A DNA stretch of 7,416 bases, from assembly GCA_030603465.1 (NCBI GenBank), contig JAUVXT010000122.1:1-7416 (forward strand), in the 5' to 3' direction. Positions 6,801-7,416 of the stretch are shown here, piece after piece. The notes under the pieces were generated by a model. That model made no database searches, was not told the DNA's origin, and saw only the letters and a list, made by a program, of their open reading frames with translations. Position 1 is the first letter of the stretch. Every line of letters begins with the position of its first letter. This stretch comes from Deltaproteobacteria bacterium (GTDB taxonomy: Bacteria > Desulfobacterota > Syntrophia > Syntrophales > UBA2210). The position numbers were made by a program, and so were the translations under genes.

Positions 6801-7396
6801 TCAAGGTTGCCAGCCACGACCTGGAGATCCGGGGAGGAGGAAGTCTTCTGGGGGTATCTCAGTCGGGGCATGTGTCGGCGGTGGGCTATGAACTCTATAC
6901 GGAATTGATGGAACGGGCCATCAGGGAACTGAGGGGCGAGAAGCCCCCCGCCGAAGAGATCAGTCCTGAAATTCATCTGGGCATACCGGCCTTCATCCCC
7001 GATGACTTCATTGCCGATACGCAGACAAGGCTCTTTACCTACAAGAAGATAGCGGCGGCTACCGATGAGGAAGTGATGTCGAGTCTCAGGGAAGAACTGA
7101 TAGACTGTTATGGATTTATCCCTCCCCAGGTGGGCAATCTCATGGACATTATCCGGATCAGGAATAGCCTGAAGGGAATTATGGGGGAAAAGATGACCTA
7201 TGACGGCAAAAATATGACCATCGCCTTCCACAAAAAAAGCACTATCGATCCGTCAAAGATAATTAAACTATCACAAAAAAAGTTGCGGGGATTGAAGTTT
7301 ACGCCCGACTATCGCCTTTCCGTGCCGGCCCCGGGACTTCAGGGAAGGGAACCGATCGAGAGGGCGCAAGCCCTGCTCGCGGACCTTACGGAATAG
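3869..7396 (+). CDS. mfd: Transcription-repair coupling factor Mfd
   Basis: A complete 1175-residue DNA translocase (E. coli Mfd has 1148) that pushes stalled RNA polymerase off damaged DNA and recruits UvrA for nucleotide excision repair. The UvrB-like N-terminal module comes first (about 30-350), with a degenerate nucleotide-binding loop GLNGSSKA (34-41) and GEFSVRGYIIDIYPP (175-189). A basic linker (489-499) precedes the RNA-polymerase-interaction domain (about 512-580, VVHVDHGIGIY at 518-528). The helicase core has Walker A GDAGFGKT (663-670), Walker B DEEQ (764-767), TATPIPRTL (790-798), TTIISAGLDIPSAN (903-916) and QLRGRVGR (933-940). The translocation region LEIRGGGSLLG (985-995) and the C-terminal regulatory domain (about 1030-1160) follow. 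All key ATPase residues are present. Start choice: an in-frame TAA at 3860-3862, which is also the nadA stop, forces a start after it, and the GTG at 3869 gives the usual short N-terminal lead. It has no visible ribosome binding site, which suggests coupling to nadA translation. A later GTG (3956) preceded by GGAG is possible but would trim the conserved lead. Confidence 0.96.
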   Translation: MRKTVERKNRFYDPALYALIERIRRSDGTVNICGLNGSSKALVLSLLFRETRTPLIFVTSTKEEAKNAFRDFSFFLGEEEVFLFPGWDMVCPEDSLSYQMDISSKRMEVLLRLLLGKKIVVIVPMKAFLQKVIPVEILGDYVETVSIGDSMERDAFLEKLIEGGYRRVPLVEEEGEFSVRGYIIDIYPPSVFRPMRLEFIGDDIESIREFDPVNQRSVEEIEEFVLAPAGEQVISEAAKIRALKNLRTRSQEISLPRLRRERLVDMVKNESTGLMNLQMMPLFYEDFDSEERNGLDTIFDYASRGSVIVYDDFRTMAGSEEQILNETDLFLLKSEEEEKFYLEKDLFTTQLDDLLAKGRHLSQIYIDDLDRDGEDIIRFHTEKNVGLKQDPLLLKKENGLLSPLVGRIRDWMAGGNVVAFLCGEEETQRMARLLDGYSLPAERSPAPLLTELEGDGDKGRLVLKTGKITEGFSYPALRLVVVSEEEIFGKKKKRRKKARVREGYFLKSFGELKEGDYVVHVDHGIGIYRELKRLSIGNIETDFILIEYSGEDKLYIPVDRLDQMQRYIGPDGHMPGVDKLGGTSWDLVKKKVKKSVRKIAEELVSIYAAREVMEGHRFASSDRYYEEFSSLFEFEETPDQAAAIEDVSQDLSESKPMDRLICGDAGFGKTEVALRAAFLVVMDGKQVAFLVPTTILAEQHYQTFVKRFEKYPVRIEVLNRFKTKAQQKKIVEDINEGLVDIVIGTHRILQRDIGFKDLGLVIIDEEQRFGVSHKEKLKKIRTLVDVLTLTATPIPRTLQLSLVGIRDLSVIETPPQDRQSVTIRVAEFDEGIIKDAIRNEIDRKGQVFFVHDRVRSIYSMARFIKELVPEVRIAVAHGQMKAKELEDVMVEFVQRECDVLVCTTIISAGLDIPSANTIIINRADRFGLSQLYQLRGRVGRSSEEAYTYLLIPQGMVLSKDAGKRIQVAREFTEVGAGFKVASHDLEIRGGGSLLGVSQSGHVSAVGYELYTELMERAIRELRGEKPPAEEISPEIHLGIPAFIPDDFIADTQTRLFTYKKIAAATDEEVMSSLREELIDCYGFIPPQVGNLMDIIRIRNSLKGIMGEKMTYDGKNMTIAFHKKSTIDPSKIIKLSQKKLRGLKFTPDYRLSVPAPGLQGREPIERAQALLADLTE

Positions 7397-7416
7397 CGAC
7401 TGCGGATATACCCGTT

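Noticed and set aside
6269..7231. Long 320-codon minus-strand frame opposite the end of mfd (also 3146-3772 opposite nadA)
   Set aside because: These are antisense shadows of strongly conserved coding genes. The plus-strand proteins are complete with all motifs, and the antisense translations show no domain.

Overview
The window looks like a piece of the core chromosome of an anaerobic Gram-negative bacterium, most likely a Desulfobacterota (old 'Deltaproteobacteria') lineage such as a syntrophic or sulfate-reducing type. This rests on the combination of a selenocysteine tRNA, a molybdopterin molybdotransferase, a quinolinate synthase with the three expected cluster cysteines, and an exported SH3/coiled-coil protein with a C-terminal anchor. 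The phylum is inferred from gene content and general sequence style, not from a search.

Layout. On the minus strand, read right to left, are moeA (1093-2334), a complete tRNA-Sec gene (959-1056) and an exported, membrane-anchored SH3-domain protein (148-822). On the plus strand are nadA (2933-3862) and, after only six bases, mfd (3869-7396). moeA and nadA are divergent. The 598 bases between them (2335-2932) contain no convincing gene, but hold two related hairpin-ended repeat elements (about 2360-2610 and 2721-2906). The first is longer, apparently because it carries a nested 56-bp palindromic unit. The 110 bases between the two elements hold a weak candidate promoter. Positions 1-147 lie downstream of the SH3 gene and show no gene or convincing terminator. 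The last 20 bases (7397-7416) lie after mfd and are too short to interpret.

How the genes work together. MoeA inserts molybdate into molybdopterin, and tRNA-Sec delivers selenocysteine. Both are needed to make selenocysteine-containing molybdenum or tungsten enzymes such as formate dehydrogenases, so their adjacency makes metabolic sense. No selenoprotein gene and no selA, selB or selD is visible in the window. NadA (NAD synthesis) and Mfd (transcription-coupled repair) have no obvious functional tie, but their six-base spacing and the lack of a ribosome binding site before the mfd GTG start suggest one transcript with coupled translation.

I found no defence system, CRISPR array, transposase or other clearly undescribed protein system. 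The items most worth a second look are non-coding: the paired repeat elements with the nested palindrome, the helically phased CTTTAACC repeats ahead of the SH3 gene, the candidate tRNA-Sec promoter inside the end of moeA, and a perfect 14-bp palindrome just ahead of nadA.
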